Shown: piece by piece, positions 18,655 through 27,110 of the stretch
Layout of the letters: the number at the start of each line of letters is the position of its first letter
Numbering within the stretch: the first letter of the stretch is position 1
Assembly (NCBI GenBank): GCA_947632485.1
Contig: CANRPJ010000001.1
Span: forward strand, 124,001-188,000
From: an uncultured Muribaculaceae bacterium
Lineage (GTDB): Bacteria > Bacteroidota > Bacteroidia > Bacteroidales > Muribaculaceae
Direction of reading: 5' to 3'
DNA: 64,000 bases
Notes under the pieces: generated by a model
The model's database searches: none
What the model saw: only the letters and a program-made list of their open reading frames with translations
What the model was told of the DNA's origin: nothing
Program-made: the position numbers and the translations under genes

Positions 18655-18686
18655 GGAGCCACACCGTAGGCAAGCGGCGTGGCTCC
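18655..18686 (+). other. Strong hairpin between yajC and ybbR
   Basis: GGAGCCAC at 18655 pairs perfectly with GTGGCTCC ending at 18686, and CCG/CGG pair inside. No U-run follows on the plus strand, so it is not a classical terminator. It may set mRNA processing or stability between the two genes. Confidence 0.6.
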
Positions 18687-18721
18687 GGTCGTAAAAAGGC
18701 ACGTATAAAGTATCGGCAAAG

Positions 18722-19687
18722 ATGAAGATAGATTCGCTTAAGCACAAATGGCAGCAATTACGCGAATCCGCTGATTTCAGGAATGCGCTTGTGTTTCTGG
18801 GATTTGTGGCTATAGCTGCGGTGCTATGGTTTACCTTTGCGCTCAACGATAGCTTCCAGGACAGTTTCGATGTGGAGGTGAAGATCGTAAACGTGCCCGA
18901 CAGCGTAACCTTCATCACAGATGCCCCGGCAGGCATTCATGTCAGTGTACATGATAAAGGCACCGATCTTCTTCGCAACGGAGTAATGAAAACTCCAGTG
19001 CTAACAATCAATTTCTCAGAATTTGCCTCCGGAGGAGTGATGCGCTTCTCGAAGTCAGATTTATTTTCAGCATTGAGAGGAGTATTTGGTAACAATGCCT
19101 CAATAGCCTCTACCTCCGTAGATTCCTTATGCCTGCGCTACACTACGGAACCTGGAAAGAGGGTGCCTATTTCAGTGCAATGGGAAGCCGAGGCTGCCTC
19201 CGGCTTCATGGTGTCGGGCCAACCTAAGCTATCGCAAACAAGCGTGCTTCTTTTCTCAAATGCTGCTACTATCGATACGGTGCGTCGCGTAGAGACTAAA
19301 CCTGTAGTGCTTCGCGATTTGTCGGAAACCGCGACTGTAGAAGCTCAGATAAAACCATTACCCGACTCGAAGACAATACCTTCCGTAGTAAAAGTTACAA
19401 TTCCGGTTGAGCCTCTGGTGAAAAAGGAGTCAAAAATGATTGTGACACCCGTAAACGTACCTGCCGGAGAAAGCGTGCTCCTGTTTCCTTCTCAGGTCGA
19501 CGCGGTCTACTATGTGCCTATGAGTAAGTTTAACGAGGCTCCTCCGCAGGTAGTATTGACAGCCGACTATACCTTTGTGACAGGAAGGCACACAGGGCGC
19601 CTGCCGGTAAAAATCGGATCTCACCCCGCCTGGTGCATGAATCTCAAGGTCGTGCCCGATAGTGTGGAATACACGATTGTAAGATAA
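18722..19687 (+). CDS. YbbR-like domain protein
   Basis: This 321-aa protein has one N-terminal membrane helix (NALVFLGFVAIAAVLWFTFA, residues about 21-40) followed by extracytoplasmic YbbR-like beta domains. In Firmicutes YbbR-domain proteins (CdaR) regulate diadenylate cyclase; here no cyclase is adjacent, so that link should not be carried over. The nusB-yajC-ybbR-coaE order is conserved in Bacteroidales. It is 6 bp from coaE. Confidence 0.85.
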   Translation: MKIDSLKHKWQQLRESADFRNALVFLGFVAIAAVLWFTFALNDSFQDSFDVEVKIVNVPDSVTFITDAPAGIHVSVHDKGTDLLRNGVMKTPVLTINFSEFASGGVMRFSKSDLFSALRGVFGNNASIASTSVDSLCLRYTTEPGKRVPISVQWEAEAASGFMVSGQPKLSQTSVLLFSNAATIDTVRRVETKPVVLRDLSETATVEAQIKPLPDSKTIPSVVKVTIPVEPLVKKESKMIVTPVNVPAGESVLLFPSQVDAVYYVPMSKFNEAPPQVVLTADYTFVTGRHTGRLPVKIGSHPAWCMNLKVVPDSVEYTIVR

Positions 19688-19693
19688 CCGAAA

Positions 19694-20275
19694 ATGAAAC
19701 TGACAATCGGAATCACCGGTGGGATCGGTTCGGGTAAAAGCGTAGTAGCAAGGATCTGCCGCGGCAAAGGTATCCCGGTCTACGACTGCGATCTGGAGGC
19801 GAAAAAGCTGATGGACGGAAGCGAGAGAATAAAGCGGATGCTGACAAGTGACATCGATAAATCTTGCGTAAGCGCTTCCGGAGAAATCGACAGGGCAAGA
19901 CTTGGAGAAATCGTATTCCAGGATTCCGATAAGCTAATGAAGCTCAATGAAATCGTGCATCGCGAAGTAAGGGAGCATTTCAATCTTTGGCGAGATGAGC
20001 AGAAGGAGCGGTTAGTATTTGTAGAGACTGCTATTCCTTCCAGCTCCCGGTTTGAAGATCTCATGGATCAGATCTGGCTGATAGAGGCTCCGCATATTGA
20101 GCGGGTGAGAAGAGTGATGCAAAGAAGCAGCATCACTATGGCTGATGTGGAGAAAAGAATTAAGGCTCAGGATCATGAGTTTGAAAACCTATCTGCGGAT
20201 AAGCTAAGAAGAATCGACAATGGGGGAGCAGAGTCACTGCTTCTTCAGATAGAGAAACTACTGAACGAATTATAA
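19694..20275 (+). CDS. coaE: Dephospho-CoA kinase
   Basis: The last step of coenzyme A synthesis: ATP-dependent 3'-phosphorylation of dephospho-CoA. The 193-aa P-loop kinase has Walker A GGIGSGKSVVAR (residues 9-20), the DCDLEAKKLM substrate block and a lid-like segment VRRVMQRSSIT. Length is normal. The window also holds coaBC, but not as part of the same operon. Confidence 0.96.
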   Translation: MKLTIGITGGIGSGKSVVARICRGKGIPVYDCDLEAKKLMDGSERIKRMLTSDIDKSCVSASGEIDRARLGEIVFQDSDKLMKLNEIVHREVREHFNLWRDEQKERLVFVETAIPSSSRFEDLMDQIWLIEAPHIERVRRVMQRSSITMADVEKRIKAQDHEFENLSADKLRRIDNGGAESLLLQIEKLLNEL

Positions 20276-20294
20276 CCTAAAGCGTTAAAAAGAT

Positions 20295-20720
20295 ATGTTG
20301 AAAAAAGTTTTATCAATTACCGGTCGTCCCGGTCTTTTCGAGATAGTCTCACAAGGCAAGAATGCCATTATCGTAGAGGATCTTGCTTCGAAGCGCCGCT
20401 TCCCGGCTCTTTCGCGCGATAAGATTGTAGCCCTCGGAGATATAGCAATCTATACCGAGCATGACGAAAAACCTCTTGCCGAGGTGTTCGAAGAAGTTTA
20501 CAAGCACTCCGATGGAAAAACTGTAGACGTAGCTGCCATTGTAAAAGAGAAGAAGCTGAAGGAAGTGTTTGGAGAGATGCTGCCTGATTTCGATAGGGAG
20601 AGGGTGCATGATTCCGACATTAAGAAACTCTTCACATGGTATAATATTCTTGTCGGCGCCGGCTTTACGAAATTCGTAGAGGAGAAGGAGGAGACAGAGG
20701 ATACACCGAAGGAGGACTAA
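20295..20720 (+). CDS. DUF5606 family protein
   Basis: A 141-aa Bacteroidota-specific protein with the typical start LKKVLSITGRPGLFEIVSQG and a barrel-like first 60 residues, then a helical part (DIKKLFTWYNILVGAGF) and an acidic tail. Function is unknown. It lies between coaE and engB at short spacing, so it is probably part of the same operon. Confidence 0.8.
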   Translation: MLKKVLSITGRPGLFEIVSQGKNAIIVEDLASKRRFPALSRDKIVALGDIAIYTEHDEKPLAEVFEEVYKHSDGKTVDVAAIVKEKKLKEVFGEMLPDFDRERVHDSDIKKLFTWYNILVGAGFTKFVEEKEETEDTPKED

Positions 20721-20745
20721 GAATTAGAATAAGAGGAGACTTGCT

Positions 20746-21366
20746 ATGGATATAAGAAATGCCAGTTATGAGATAAGCAGCGCAAAGGTGGCGCAGTGTC
20801 CGGATACGAAGGTGCCGGAATATGCTTTCATTGGTCGTTCTAACGTGGGCAAGTCTTCGCTTATCAATATGTTAACCCGTAGGAAAGGGTTAGCTAAGAC
20901 TTCTCAGACTCCTGGCAAGACGCTTCTGATAAATCATTTCAGGATCAACGACGGGGAGTGGTATATTGTGGACCTGCCTGGCTACGGCTACGCGGCCCGC
21001 AGTAAAACTCAGCGAGATGAGCTAATGCAAATGATCGAGAGCTATGTGCTCGACCGCGACCAGATGACCTGTCTCTTTGTGCTGGTTGACATTCGTCACG
21101 CTCCTCAGAAAATCGACATCGAGTTTATGGACTGGCTGGGAGAGCACAGTGTGCCCTTTGCCATCGTGTTTACCAAGGCCGATAAGTTAGGTCCGGTTGC
21201 CGCTCAGAGAAATGTAGATGCCTACAAGAAAGAGCTGTTGAAGCGCTGGGAAGAACTTCCTCCCATTTTCATTACATCTTCCGATAAAGGTCAGGGTCGG
21301 GAAGAGCTTCTCGACTACATTGAAAGCATCAACAGGGAGATTGCCTCAGCTTCCGAGGAAGGTTAA
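20746..21366 (+). CDS. engB: Ribosome biogenesis GTPase EngB (YihA/YsxC)
   Basis: An essential small GTPase for 50S assembly. G1 is [12 protein letters not shown] (residues 28-39), G2 region [15 protein letters not shown]3 [13 protein letters not shown]4 FTKADK and G5 ITSSDK. At 206 aa it is normal in length. Its last 21 bp overlap the 3' end of the convergent aminotransferase gene. Confidence 0.96.
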   Translation: MDIRNASYEISSAKVAQCPDTKVPEYAFIGRSNVGKSSLINMLTRRKGLAKTSQTPGKTLLINHFRINDGEWYIVDLPGYGYAARSKTQRDELMQMIESYVLDRDQMTCLFVLVDIRHAPQKIDIEFMDWLGEHSVPFAIVFTKADKLGPVAAQRNVDAYKKELLKRWEELPPIFITSSDKGQGREELLDYIESINREIASASEEG

Positions 21367-22485
21367 TACAGTCTCCACTACGCGCTCAACCTCGCGGTCG
21401 CCGACCCAAGGGCCGGCAGGCAGGCAGAGTCCGCGTTCGAAAAGAAGTTCGGAAGTACCGTCAGTATAAGCAGGCGCCTTTGCGAATACCGGTTGCATAT
21501 GCATCGGTTTCCAGAGGCGTCGGCTTTCTATATTATGGGCTGCGAGAGCCTGGCGGAGCTCCTCCGGCTTCTTGTGGGTTGCTTCAGGATTGAGCAGGAT
21601 ATTACAGAGCCAGTAATTTGAGTCGAACCTCGAGTCTGGATTTGTCTGCAGACTTATTGCTTCATTTCCGGAGAAAGCAGCGTCATATAGCTCATGCACA
21701 TGGCGATGATGGGCAAGATGCGCTTCCAGAATCTCCATCTGTCCCAGTCCTATTGCCGCGCTCACATTGCTGAGGCGATAGTTGTAGCCAATCTCCTTAT
21801 GATGATAAAACGGTTCGTTTTCGCGGGCTTGGGTGGCAAGGAAAAGAGTGCGTTTAGCTGCCTCTTGACTGTGGCAGACCAGTGCGCCGCCTCCGCTGGT
21901 CGTAATCATTTTATTACCATTGAAGGATATCACGCCATATTGACCAAAGGATCCGCAAAATTTCCCGTCGTATTTCGAACCAAGGGCTTCAGCAGCGTCC
22001 TCAAGCACCGGAATCTCATATTCAGCTGCTATCTTAAGGAGCTCCTGATAATCTGCCGGCATGCCATAGAGGTCAACTATTACGATTGCCTTAGGTCGTT
22101 TACCGGTAGCCTTTATTCGGTCTTCTATCGCAATGCGGAGCAGTCGGGGCGACATATTCCAGATTTTCTTTTCGCTGTCGACAAACACTGGTTGAGCCCC
22201 GAGATACGCTATAGGATTAGCCGATGCTGAAAATGTGAACGACTGGCAGATCACTTCATCGCCTATGCCAACACCGAGCTGGAGCAGCCCCAGATGAATC
22301 GCAGCGGTGCCGGAAGCAAGCGCTACTACAGGCAAACCTTCAGCGTATGCGCTTAATGCTTCTTCAAATCTGGTGACGTGAGGACCTAAAGGCACAATCC
22401 AGTTGTCGGCAAATGCCTCAGCTATATATTTCTGTTCCCCTCCGCCCATGTGGCAGAGACAAAGAAGAATCTTCTCTTCGTTCAT
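21346..22485 (-). CDS. DegT/DnrJ/EryC1/StrS sugar aminotransferase
   Basis: This PLP enzyme of about 379 aa transaminates keto-sugar nucleotides for polysaccharide or glycan synthesis. The start at 22485 ([15 protein letters not shown]) is chosen because the upstream extension would run into the preceding gene. Key blocks are [44 protein letters not shown] and the PLP-lysine motif [15 protein letters not shown]. It resembles the PglE/LegC branch, but the partner dehydratase and acyltransferase are absent here. It is 8 bp downstream of ugd. Confidence 0.88.
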   Translation of the reverse strand: MNEEKILLCLCHMGGGEQKYIAEAFADNWIVPLGPHVTRFEEALSAYAEGLPVVALASGTAAIHLGLLQLGVGIGDEVICQSFTFSASANPIAYLGAQPVFVDSEKKIWNMSPRLLRIAIEDRIKATGKRPKAIVIVDLYGMPADYQELLKIAAEYEIPVLEDAAEALGSKYDGKFCGSFGQYGVISFNGNKMITTSGGGALVCHSQEAAKRTLFLATQARENEPFYHHKEIGYNYRLSNVSAAIGLGQMEILEAHLAHHRHVHELYDAAFSGNEAISLQTNPDSRFDSNYWLCNILLNPEATHKKPEELRQALAAHNIESRRLWKPMHMQPVFAKAPAYTDGTSELLFERGLCLPAGPWVGDREVERVVETVLTFLGS

Positions 22486-22492
22486 CTTAATC

Positions 22493-23806
22493 TTATTTAC
22501 CAATTGCGTAATAAATAAAACCTTCTTGTTCAGCCTCTTTCCGATCGTAGATGTTACGTCCGTCAAGCAGAACCGGGTTCTCTTTCATGGTTTTTTGGAG
22601 CACCTTCCATGCCGGCACCCTGAACTCTTTCCATTGAGTAAGCAGAATGAGAGCATCGGCGCCTACCGTAGCTTCATACATATCTGCGCAAAGCTCAATC
22701 TCATCGCCAAGGCGCCTCTTCGCCTCATTCATCGCTATGGGATCGTAGGCCTTAACCTTTGCTCCTGCTTCTTTAAGCTGCTCTACCATTACCAGCGACG
22801 GCGCTTCGCGCATATCATCGGTTTCCGGCTTAAAGGAGAGACCCCACAAAGCTATCGTCTTACCTTCGAGGTTTCCGAAATGCTTCATCAGCTTATCGAA
22901 AAGCACCTTTTTCTGCTTTTCGTTCACCTCTTCAACCGCCAGCAACACCTTCATCTCATAGCCAAGACTTCGGGCTGTCTGGATTATGGCTTTCACATCT
23001 TTAGGAAAGCAGGAACCTCCGTAACCACAACCTGGATAGAGGAACTTCGTGCCGATCCTTGCATCAGCTCCTATGCCTTTACGAACCATGTTCACATCAG
23101 CTCCCACCAGATCGCATACATTGGCGATATCGTTCATGAAAGAGATTCTGGTAGCGAGCATAGCGTTGGCGGCATATTTTATCATCTCTGCTGAAGGGAT
23201 ATCGGTATATAGCATCCGGTCATTCGTCAGCAGGAATGGTCTGTAGAGCTTCTCCATCAATTTTTTTGCCTTTGGAGAGTCTACTCCTACCACAACTCGA
23301 TCGGGACTCATGAAGTCTTTGAGCGCCGCTCCTTCCTTCAGGAACTCAGGATTGGAAGCTACATCAAAAGGTATGGATAGGCCGCGCTTCGCAAGCTCGG
23401 TGCTGATAGCATCGCGCACTTTGGCAGAAGTGCCGACCGGGACAGTACTTTTCGTCACTACGAGCTTATAATCCTTCATCAGTTTGCCTATCGAACGGGC
23501 TACCTCAAGCACATAACTTAGATCCGCGCTGCCATCTTCGTCAGGAGGAGTGCCTACGGCATTGAAAATAATCTCAGCTTCATCGATAGCATCGGCGAGT
23601 GAGGTGGAAAACTTGAGTCGTCCCGCTTTCGCATTGCGGATCACGACCTGCTCCAATCCCGGCTCATAGATCGGCACAACACCTCTCTTCAGACCCTCAA
23701 TCTTCTTAGCATCAACATCAATGCACGTCACCTCTACGCCCATATCAGCGAAACAGGCACCCGTCACCAACCCTACGTATCCGGTTCCTACTATTGCAAT
23801 TTTCAC
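22493..23806 (-). CDS. ugd: UDP-glucose 6-dehydrogenase
   Basis: It oxidises UDP-glucose to UDP-glucuronate in two NAD-dependent steps. The GTG at 23806 (VKIAIVGTGYVGLVTGACF) is chosen: an AAGAAGG-like site precedes it, and the longer frame back to 23926 would overlap divergent rpiB. The Rossmann motif GTGYVG, the catalytic Cys block GCGYGGSCFPKDVKAI and the C-terminal NIYDRKEAEQEGF are present. The predicted protein has 437 aa. It is probably co-transcribed with the aminotransferase downstream. Confidence 0.94.
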   Translation of the reverse strand: MKIAIVGTGYVGLVTGACFADMGVEVTCIDVDAKKIEGLKRGVVPIYEPGLEQVVIRNAKAGRLKFSTSLADAIDEAEIIFNAVGTPPDEDGSADLSYVLEVARSIGKLMKDYKLVVTKSTVPVGTSAKVRDAISTELAKRGLSIPFDVASNPEFLKEGAALKDFMSPDRVVVGVDSPKAKKLMEKLYRPFLLTNDRMLYTDIPSAEMIKYAANAMLATRISFMNDIANVCDLVGADVNMVRKGIGADARIGTKFLYPGCGYGGSCFPKDVKAIIQTARSLGYEMKVLLAVEEVNEKQKKVLFDKLMKHFGNLEGKTIALWGLSFKPETDDMREAPSLVMVEQLKEAGAKVKAYDPIAMNEAKRRLGDEIELCADMYEATVGADALILLTQWKEFRVPAWKVLQKTMKENPVLLDGRNIYDRKEAEQEGFIYYAIGK

Positions 23807-23828
23807 TTTTAAGCCTTCTTTGATTCCA

Positions 23829-23836
23829 CAAAGGTA
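23829..23836 (-). promoter_or_regulatory. Minus-strand -7 element TACCTTTG for ugd
   Basis: CAAAGGTA on the plus strand reads TACCTTTG on the minus strand, 22 bp before the ugd GTG. The -33 box is not clear. A divergent promoter for rpiB probably shares this 90-bp gap (TAACTTCG near 23860 is a weak candidate). Confidence 0.6.
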
Positions 23837-23896
23837 AGAATTATACCCGTTTTTTGCTAACTTCGCAGCAGCTAACAAAAAGATAAACCTTACACC

Positions 23897-24337
23897 ATGA
23901 AAAAAATAGCTTTCGCCTCCGATCACGCTGCGTTTGAGCTTAAGGAAGCAATAATCGACTATGTTCGCTCTCTCGGCTACGAGGTTGCGGATTTCGGCAC
24001 CCGTTCTGCTGAATCATGTGATTATGCCGATTTCGGGCACCCGGCTGCTGAAGCGGTAGAGAAAGGGGAGTGCGACTTCGGAATCGCAATGTGCGGATCA
24101 GGTAACGGCATGCAGATTACCCTTAACAAGCATCAAGGAATCCGCGCGGCTCTTTGCTGGCTTCCGGAACTGGCAGCTCTTGCCCGCCAGCACAACGATG
24201 CTAATTTCCTTGTGCTCCCGGGTCGCTTCATAACTCTCGACGAGGGAAAGAGAATTGTCGATGCCTATCTTGAGGCTGAGTTTGAAGGCGGACGCCACGC
24301 ACGCCGCATAGAAAAAATACCATGCCCGAAATGTTGA
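23897..24337 (+). CDS. rpiB: Ribose-5-phosphate isomerase B
   Basis: It interconverts ribose-5-phosphate and ribulose-5-phosphate in the pentose phosphate pathway. The 146-aa protein has IAFASDHAAFELKEAI, the catalytic Cys block IAMCGSGNGMQITLNKH and HNDANFLVLPGRF. Length is normal. It overlaps folB by 16 bp. Confidence 0.95.
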   Translation: MKKIAFASDHAAFELKEAIIDYVRSLGYEVADFGTRSAESCDYADFGHPAAEAVEKGECDFGIAMCGSGNGMQITLNKHQGIRAALCWLPELAALARQHNDANFLVLPGRFITLDEGKRIVDAYLEAEFEGGRHARRIEKIPCPKC

Positions 24338-24696
24338 CACCAAAAAGCGTGCAGATAAGTCTGCGAAAACTTCGTTTTCACGCTTTCATAGGTGTAGGAG
24401 AGCGTGAACGCGTAATCGGAAACGAATTTGAGGTAAGCCTCTCAGTAAAGATTCCGTTTAACCCTGAAATGGGTGCCGATGATCTTGAAGCTACCATTTC
24501 GTACGCGGATCTCTACGAAGTCGTGACCGATGTCATGACTCGTCCTCGCAAGCTCCTTGAGCGGGTGGCCATTGAAATAGCTGAAATTATTAAGCAGAGA
24601 TGGGCTGATATAGAATCCGGTGAAATTGAGATAATTAAAATAGCGCCTCCGATTCCTGGGATTACCGGCGAAGCTGGGGTGAAACTTTTTTTCTGA
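24322..24696 (+). CDS. folB: Dihydroneopterin aldolase
   Basis: It cleaves 7,8-dihydroneopterin in folate synthesis. The 124-aa protein shows FHAFIGVGERERVIGNEFEV (catalytic Glu/Tyr region altered in detail but the pattern is clear), the TISYADLYEVV block and the end IKIAPPIPGITGEAGV. It is coupled to rpiB by overlap. folE, another pterin gene, lies 1.7 kb downstream. Confidence 0.92.
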   Translation: MPEMLTPKSVQISLRKLRFHAFIGVGERERVIGNEFEVSLSVKIPFNPEMGADDLEATISYADLYEVVTDVMTRPRKLLERVAIEIAEIIKQRWADIESGEIEIIKIAPPIPGITGEAGVKLFF

Positions 24697-24702
24697 AAAA
24701 TT

Positions 24703-24732
24703 TTGTGGATTCGTAAAAAGGCACTACCTTTG
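24703..24732 (+). promoter_or_regulatory. Promoter of the tRNA-Arg pair, TTG-19-TACCTTTG
   Basis: TTG at 24703-24705 and TACCTTTG at 24725-24732, spacer 19 nt, 29 bp before the first tRNA. Confidence 0.85.
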
Positions 24733-24761
24733 CACTCGCAATTCGGAAACGAATACAGGCC

Positions 24762-24835
24762 GGTCCGTTAGCTCAACTGAATAGAGCATCTGACTACGGA
24801 TCAGAAGGTTGCAGGTTTGAATCCTGCACGGATCA
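24762..24835 (+). tRNA. tRNA-Arg (ACG), copy 1
   Basis: A 74-nt cloverleaf. Acceptor GGTCCGT pairs with ACGGATC (one G-U), discriminator A. The anticodon loop CTACGGA gives ACG, read as ICG for Arg. The T-stem is GCAGG/CCTGC. CCA is not encoded. Confidence 0.95.
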
Positions 24836-24842
24836 CAAAATC

Positions 24843-24916
24843 GGCTCCTTAGCTCAACTGAATAGAGCATCTGACTACGGATCAGAAGGTTACAGGTTTG
24901 AATCCTGTAGGAGTCA
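24843..24916 (+). tRNA. tRNA-Arg (ACG), copy 2
   Basis: A 74-nt cloverleaf with acceptor GGCTCCT/AGGAGTC and T-stem ACAGG/CCTGT. The D arm, anticodon arm and variable region are identical to copy 1. It is 7 bp from copy 1, with a terminator right behind. Confidence 0.95.
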
Positions 24917-24920
24917 CCTG

Positions 24921-24948
24921 AAGGGAACCCATGTAGGTTCCCTTTATT
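24921..24948 (+). terminator. Terminator of the tRNA-Arg pair
   Basis: AAGGGAACC pairs perfectly with GGTTCCCTT around the loop CATGTA, followed by a short T-rich run. Confidence 0.8.
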
Positions 24949-25013
24949 AGTATTATGGAAGTCTCGGCGATTCTTAACTGAATTTTTGGTTTTATTTATA
25001 GAATAAAAACCGC

Positions 25014-25021
25014 TATCTTTG
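25014..25021 (+). promoter_or_regulatory. -7 element TATCTTTG for tpiA
   Basis: TATCTTTG lies 46 bp before the tpiA ATG. The -33 region is T-rich (TTTATTTATA) without a perfect TTG at 20 nt. Confidence 0.65.
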
Positions 25022-25067
25022 CACAGGGAAACGAAAAAGTCTTCCCTACATAAATACAAGGTATAAA

Positions 25068-25823
25068 ATGAGGAAAAACATTGTTGCAGGAAACTGGAAG
25101 ATGAATACCACCGTTGGCGAAGGCGTAGAACTTGCTAACGAAGTGGCTGAAGCACTCAACAACACTCCCCACAACTGTGAGGTAGTAATCTGCGTGCCGT
25201 TTACTCATCTGGTAGCCGTGAAGGCTGTGGTCGACACAGATACTCTCGGACTTGGAGCGGAAAACTGCTCTGAACATGATAAAGGCGCTTATACCGGCGA
25301 GGTGAGCGCAGAAATGGTGAAATCTACGGGTGCTACCCACGTGATTCTGGGTCATAGCGAGCGGCGCCTGTATTTTGGAGAAAATAATGAGCAGCTGCTT
25401 ACAAAGACACGTAAGGCTCTTGCCAACGGTCTTACGCCTATTTTCTGCGTAGGCGAGGTGCTCGAAGAGCGTGAAAATGGCACCTACAATGATGTAGTCA
25501 AAGGTCAGGTAGAAGCTTTGTTTGAACTCAGCCCTGAAGATTTCAGCAAGATTGTGGTAGCCTATGAACCGGTATGGGCTATAGGCACTGGTAAGACTGC
25601 TACCGCTGATCAGGCTCAGGAGATGCATGCACATATCCGCAATGTGATTGCTGAGAAATACGGTAAGGAAATAGCCGATAACACCTCGATACTCTATGGT
25701 GGAAGCTGCAAGCCTACCAACGCAAAAGAGCTTTTCGCCAAACCTGATGTTGACGGTGGTCTGATCGGAGGCGCAGCCCTTAAGGCTGATTCCTTCATGG
25801 GTATCGTAGAAGCTTTCAATTAA
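25068..25823 (+). CDS. tpiA: Triose-phosphate isomerase
   Basis: The glycolytic enzyme interconverting dihydroxyacetone phosphate and glyceraldehyde-3-phosphate. The 251-aa TIM barrel has the N-terminal NWKMNTT lysine, catalytic His in VILGHSERR, catalytic Glu in [15 protein letters not shown], and the phosphate-binding [10 protein letters not shown] and GLIGGAALK blocks. It leads an operon with the SPOR protein and folE. Confidence 0.98.
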   Translation: MRKNIVAGNWKMNTTVGEGVELANEVAEALNNTPHNCEVVICVPFTHLVAVKAVVDTDTLGLGAENCSEHDKGAYTGEVSAEMVKSTGATHVILGHSERRLYFGENNEQLLTKTRKALANGLTPIFCVGEVLEERENGTYNDVVKGQVEALFELSPEDFSKIVVAYEPVWAIGTGKTATADQAQEMHAHIRNVIAEKYGKEIADNTSILYGGSCKPTNAKELFAKPDVDGGLIGGAALKADSFMGIVEAFN

Positions 25824-25846
25824 AGAAATTTATTGCTGAGTCTTTC

Positions 25847-26350
25847 ATGCTCAACCCGGGGAAAGTAATCCTTTCGCTCGCTTTGGCGGCGCTTGCAGCT
25901 CCTTCGCTTCTGGCTCAGAACGAGGCGAAGGAAGGAGCTTTGGTGCTCAAGGCCATGGAAGTGGCTTCTGACGGAAATGTCAAGGTGACGATTCCCGATG
26001 ATATTCTGGAGCTGCTCTTTAAGCCTATCGAAAGAAAAGATGAGACTCCGGCCCTGCATCCAGGTCTCAATAAGATGACCGGATATAGGATTCAGGTGTT
26101 CAGCGATGGGCGTAATCAGCATTCTCTGGAATCCCGTGCCAAGGCCCGTGGTGGCGCCATTCTCGCAAAATTTCCAAAGTACAGGGGACAGGTCTACACC
26201 TTCTCAAAATCGCCAAACTGGTACACACGCATTGGTAATTTCCGCACTACCGATGAGGCTTCTAAGGCTCTCGCAGAGCTCAAACAGGCCTTCCCGTCGT
26301 TTGCCTCTGAAATGAGAATGGTGAAATGCCAGATCACTTTGGTAAAATAA
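25847..26350 (+). CDS. SPOR-domain exported protein
   Basis: A 167-aa protein with a signal peptide (VILSLALAALAAPSLLAQ) and a C-terminal SPOR domain (GYRIQVFSDGRNQHSLESRA to RIGNFRTTDEASKAL, residues about 83-160). SPOR domains bind denuded glycan strands of peptidoglycan, often at division sites. It lies 23 bp after tpiA and 12 bp before folE. Confidence 0.85.
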   Translation: MLNPGKVILSLALAALAAPSLLAQNEAKEGALVLKAMEVASDGNVKVTIPDDILELLFKPIERKDETPALHPGLNKMTGYRIQVFSDGRNQHSLESRAKARGGAILAKFPKYRGQVYTFSKSPNWYTRIGNFRTTDEASKALAELKQAFPSFASEMRMVKCQITLVK

Positions 26351-26362
26351 CCCACTGACATC

Positions 26363-26950
26363 ATGTCGCGTAAAGAAAATCATGACGAAGCCCTTGTGGA
26401 GCAGATCGCATACCACTATAGGGAGATTCTGAAACTCATTGGTGAGGATCCCGACCGCGAAGGATTGCTGAAGACCCCTTTGCGAGCAGCCAAAGCAATG
26501 ATCGACATTACGGCGGGTTATCGCCAGAATCCCTTGGAAATTGCCCAGAAGGCAGTGTTCGAGCATGCCGGATCGCGTATAGTGATAGTTAAGGATATTG
26601 AGTTCTACAGTATGTGTGAGCATCATATCCTTCCTTTCTTCGGGCGCGTATCCGTAGGTTATCTTCCTAAAGGAAAGATGTTGGGTCTTTCGAAACTTGC
26701 ACGCGTGGTCGATTCTTTTGCAAGACGCCTGCAGGTGCAGGAGCGCCTTACAGCGGAAGTTTGCTCGCTCATTTCGGAAGCTCTTCCCAATGAGGGAGTA
26801 ATCGTAGTGTGCACTGCCCAGCATCTCTGCATGAAGATGAGAGGTGTGGAGAAGCAGGATTCTTCCACTACTACTATGGAATATACCGGCAAGTTCAAAG
26901 ATGATCCTTCACTGCGGGAAGAGTTCCTCCGCCTGATTGGCAGAATGTAA
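26363..26950 (+). CDS. folE: GTP cyclohydrolase I
   Basis: It converts GTP to dihydroneopterin triphosphate, the first step of folate and pterin synthesis. The 195-aa protein has the zinc ligands in MCEHHILPFFG and VVCTAQHLCMKMRGV, and the GYLPKGKMLGLSKLARVVD block. A terminator follows. Confidence 0.97.
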   Translation: MSRKENHDEALVEQIAYHYREILKLIGEDPDREGLLKTPLRAAKAMIDITAGYRQNPLEIAQKAVFEHAGSRIVIVKDIEFYSMCEHHILPFFGRVSVGYLPKGKMLGLSKLARVVDSFARRLQVQERLTAEVCSLISEALPNEGVIVVCTAQHLCMKMRGVEKQDSSTTTMEYTGKFKDDPSLREEFLRLIGRM

Positions 26951-26980
26951 GGGGAGCAACCTGAAAGATAAATTTCATTT

Positions 26981-27014
26981 AACCGGAGTATCGTTATGGT
27001 GCTCCGGTTTCTTT
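26981..27014 (+). terminator. Terminator after folE
   Basis: AACCGGAG pairs perfectly with CTCCGGTT around a 13-nt loop, followed by TCTTTT. Confidence 0.75.
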
Positions 27015-27052
27015 TAGGCTTTCTCGCCAATGAATAGTCGATAGAGCAGAGA

Positions 27053-27081
27053 AGGGCGGCAGATCAGAAATCTGCCGCCCT
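27053..27081 (-). terminator. Hairpin after serA, probable terminator
   Basis: AGGGCGGCAGAT pairs perfectly with ATCTGCCGCCCT, a 12-bp stem with a 5-nt loop, 30 bp past the serA stop. The run after it on the minus strand (TCTCT) is only weakly U-rich. It may work in both directions between convergent folE and serA. Confidence 0.65.
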
Positions 27082-27110
27082 GTAGAATATCTGCTTAGAA
27101 CCTAATCAGA

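Noticed and set aside
22403..23194. A 263-codon frame antisense to ugd and the aminotransferase
   Set aside because: Shadow of conserved genes, no recognised domain.
23807..23926. Upstream extension of ugd to 23926
   Set aside because: It would overlap divergent rpiB and its promoter; the GTG at 23806 matches the Rossmann start of the family.
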